NCBI GenBank assembly: GCA_018648945.1
Contig: JABGQJ010000318.1
Location: 1 to 8,346 of the forward strand
Direction: 5' to 3'
Length of the DNA: 8,346 bases
From: Victivallales bacterium
GTDB lineage: Bacteria > Verrucomicrobiota > Lentisphaeria > Oligosphaerales > Lenti-02
The translations under genes were made by a program, and so were the position numbers. Positions 6,799 through 8,346 of this stretch are shown one piece after another. Position 1 is the stretch's first letter. Every line of letters starts with the position of its first letter. The notes beneath the pieces are model-generated. The model was not told where the DNA came from. It worked only from the letters and a program-made list of their open reading frames with translations, and did no database searches.

Positions 6799-6826
6799 AC
6801 TGTACGAGTGTGCACGGGAAAATCAA
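6799..6826 (-). promoter_or_regulatory. Candidate sigma70-type promoter for the aspartokinase
   Basis: On the minus strand TTGATT (6826-6821) and TACAGT (6804-6799) are 16 bases apart, each matching four of six consensus positions. Transcription would start near 6792, giving a leader of about 70 bases. It sits in the divergent gap at a sensible distance, but the match is moderate. Confidence 0.4.
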
Positions 6827-6833
6827 GCGCTCG

Positions 6834-6867
6834 GGCAGGGGGCGATGCGCTTGCCGACCCCCCTGCC
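6834..6867. promoter_or_regulatory. Perfect 9-bp inverted repeat flanking the esterase -35 (possible operator)
   Basis: GGCAGGGGG (6834-6842) and CCCCCTGCC (6859-6867) are exact reverse complements with a 16-base spacer. The spacer contains the -35 hexamer of the esterase promoter, and the right arm lies within the promoter's own -35/-10 spacer. A dimeric regulator bound here would block RNA polymerase. It also lies close behind the divergent aspartokinase promoter. No regulator gene is in the window. Confidence 0.4.
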
Positions 6868-6879
6868 ACCGCCTATACT
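6851..6879 (+). promoter_or_regulatory. Sigma70-type promoter for the SASA-family esterase
   Basis: TTGCCG (6851-6856) and TATACT (6874-6879) are separated by exactly 17 bases; the -10 matches five of six positions and the -35 four of six. Transcription would start near 6886, leaving a leader of about 48 bases before the ATG at 6934. It is the best promoter match in the window. Confidence 0.65.
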
Positions 6880-6933
6880 CCCGGTATTCCAGACTCTGCC
6901 CCTTCCCCCTACACTTCTGCCCAGGAGAGTGCG

Positions 6934-8346
6934 ATGAAACCTGCCCTTCGCCTGTGTCTCCCCGCAATCCTCGTGACTGCCACGGCCCTTCTCGCCGATG
7001 TGCGTACCCCCACGGTGTTCGGCCCGAACATGGTCTTCCAACAAGGCCGGGCGCTGCCCGTCTGGGGCTGGGCCGAGGCAGGCGAGAAGGTCACCGTAGC
7101 TCTGGCGGGCAAGCAGACCGGGACGACCGCCAACGCGAAGGGCGAGTGGCGCGTCGATCTGCCGACGATGACCACGGCCACCGGCCTCACGCTGACGATC
7201 CAGGGCACGAACACACTCACCTACCCGAATGTGGCCGTCGGCGAGGTATGGCTCGGGTCGGGGCAGTCGAACATGCAGTGGACCGTCTCCAACAGCGTCA
7301 ACCCGAAGGAGGAGATCGCCGCCGCGAACTTCCCCGAGATCCGGCTCTACTACGTCCCCCGCGTCCCCGCCGGTTCGCCGCAGACCGACGTCAAGGCCGA
7401 ATGGAAGGTCTGCACCCCGGAAACCGTGCCCGGCTTCTCCGCCGCGCTCTACTTCTTCGGTCGCGAACTGCACAAGGAACTGAAGGTGCCCCTTGGCCTG
7501 ATCCACACCTCCTGGGGCGGCACGCGGATCGAGCCCTGGACCCCGCCCAACGGCTTTGCCGCCGTGCCCGCGCTCGAGACCATTCACGACCAGGTCTCCC
7601 TGTCGCTCCCCCACACCGCTGTCCACAAGGAGGCGCTGGCCAAGCACTTGGCAGCCCTTGACGGCTGGATCAAGGCGACGCGGGCCGCAGCAGAGAAGAA
7701 CCTGTCCCCTCCCCCGATGCCAGCCTTCAACAACGGCCTGCTGCCCCTCGGCACCCACACCAAGCCCACCGGGCTGTACAATGGCATGGTCCACGCGCTG
7801 ATCCCCTTTGCCATCCGCGGCGCCATCTGGTACCAGGGGGAGTCGAACCGGAACGACGGCGAGTTCTATTTCGAGAAGATGAAGGCCCTGATCCTCGGCT
7901 GGCGCGAGCTCTGGAGCCAAGGCGACTTCCCCTTCTACTTCGTCCAGCTCGCGCCGTACCGCTACGGTGGCAGTCCCACGAAGTTGGCTGAGATCTGGAT
8001 GGGGCAGACCAAGAGCCTTGCCATCCCCAACACGGGCATGGCCGTCACCCTCGACATCGGCAACGTGAAGGACATCCATCCCCGCAAGAAGCAGCAGGTG
8101 GGGCGGCGTCTGGCGCTCTGGGCCCTGGCCAAGGACTACGGCAAGGACATCGTCTACTCCGGCCCCATGTTCCGTGGTGCCACGGTGGAGGGCAAGGCGA
8201 TCCGCTTGACCTTCGACCATCTCGGAGGCGGCCTGGTCTCCCGCGACGGAGAGCCCCTGACCTGGTTCGAGATCATCGGCAAGGAGGGCGAATGGAAGAA
8301 GGCCGAAGCCAGGATCGACGGCGAGGCGGTTGTCGTCTCTTCTGCG
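6934..8346 (+). CDS. Sialate O-acetylesterase family (SASA) secreted esterase, 3' end beyond window
   Basis: This is a predicted exported SGNH-type carbohydrate esterase that removes O-acetyl groups from sialic acids or other acetylated glycans. The frame is open from the ATG at 6934 to the window edge, giving 471 codons. The start has AGGAG 6-7 bases upstream and encodes a signal peptide (MKPALRLCLPAILVTATALLA, likely cut before DVRTP). Family blocks follow in order: FGPNMVFQQGRALPVWGWA (29-47), GEVWLGSGQSNMQW (103-116) with the nucleophile Ser112, LGLIHTSWGGTRIEPWTP (188-204), GAIWYQGESN (296-305), and TLDIGNVKDIHPRKKQQVGRRL spanning 372-393, which holds the likely catalytic Asp380 and His382. 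All expected catalytic residues are present. Members of this family are usually about 470 to 650 residues, so the missing part may be small to moderate. Many relatives act on plant polysaccharide acetyl groups rather than sialic acid, so the substrate is open. Confidence 0.92.
   Translation, partial: MKPALRLCLPAILVTATALLADVRTPTVFGPNMVFQQGRALPVWGWAEAGEKVTVALAGKQTGTTANAKGEWRVDLPTMTTATGLTLTIQGTNTLTYPNVAVGEVWLGSGQSNMQWTVSNSVNPKEEIAAANFPEIRLYYVPRVPAGSPQTDVKAEWKVCTPETVPGFSAALYFFGRELHKELKVPLGLIHTSWGGTRIEPWTPPNGFAAVPALETIHDQVSLSLPHTAVHKEALAKHLAALDGWIKATRAAAEKNLSPPPMPAFNNGLLPLGTHTKPTGLYNGMVHALIPFAIRGAIWYQGESNRNDGEFYFEKMKALILGWRELWSQGDFPFYFVQLAPYRYGGSPTKLAEIWMGQTKSLAIPNTGMAVTLDIGNVKDIHPRKKQQVGRRLALWALAKDYGKDIVYSGPMFRGATVEGKAIRLTFDHLGGGLVSRDGEPLTWFEIIGKEGEWKKAEARIDGEAVVVSSA

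Noticed and set aside
6823..8220. 465-codon minus-strand open frame opposite the esterase
   Set aside because: The plus strand here encodes all catalytic blocks of the SASA family in order; the antisense frame is a composition artefact.

Overview
The window comes from a GC-rich bacterium with a double membrane: it encodes an OmpP1/FadL-type outer-membrane barrel. A sialate O-acetylesterase-type (SASA) secreted enzyme, a large sodium:solute symporter carrying a pseudopilin-like tail, and an ectoine-type aspartokinase outside any visible ectoine cluster together suggest a PVC-like lineage (Planctomycetota, Lentisphaerota, Kiritimatiellota or a neighbouring candidate phylum). This placement is inference only. 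No rRNA, tRNA, CRISPR array, transposase or phage gene is visible, so it reads as ordinary chromosomal sequence.

Layout, right to left. Five genes lie on the minus strand and one on the plus strand. A divergent intergenic region (6724-6933) separates the minus-strand aspartokinase (5323-6723) from a plus-strand SASA-family esterase that starts at 6934 and runs off the right edge. After the aspartokinase come a 295-base gap with nested inverted repeats, an MscS-type mechanosensitive channel (4131-5027), a very strong intrinsic terminator (4066-4105), the SSS-family symporter (1862-3946), a 354-base gap with two back-to-back intrinsic terminators, the FadL-like barrel (257-1507), and the first 76 codons of an alpha-oxoamine synthase (1-228, cut by the left edge).

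How the genes may work together. The FadL-like porin and the alpha-oxoamine synthase are 28 bases apart and are probably one transcription unit. The mscS gene ends at a clean terminator, so the symporter is a separate unit. Aspartokinase and mscS could be co-transcribed, because the hairpin between them has no T-tract. The esterase has its own good sigma70-type promoter.

Two things stand out. The symporter's C-terminus (about residues 597-685) looks like the globular domain of the type II secretion major pseudopilin GspG, including the DPWG and GxDGxxG-type motifs; this is an unexpected domain fusion. Second, the two tandem terminators sit only 37 bases ahead of the FadL start with no visible promoter between, which suggests either transcription attenuation of the fadL-like operon or an unrecognised promoter.
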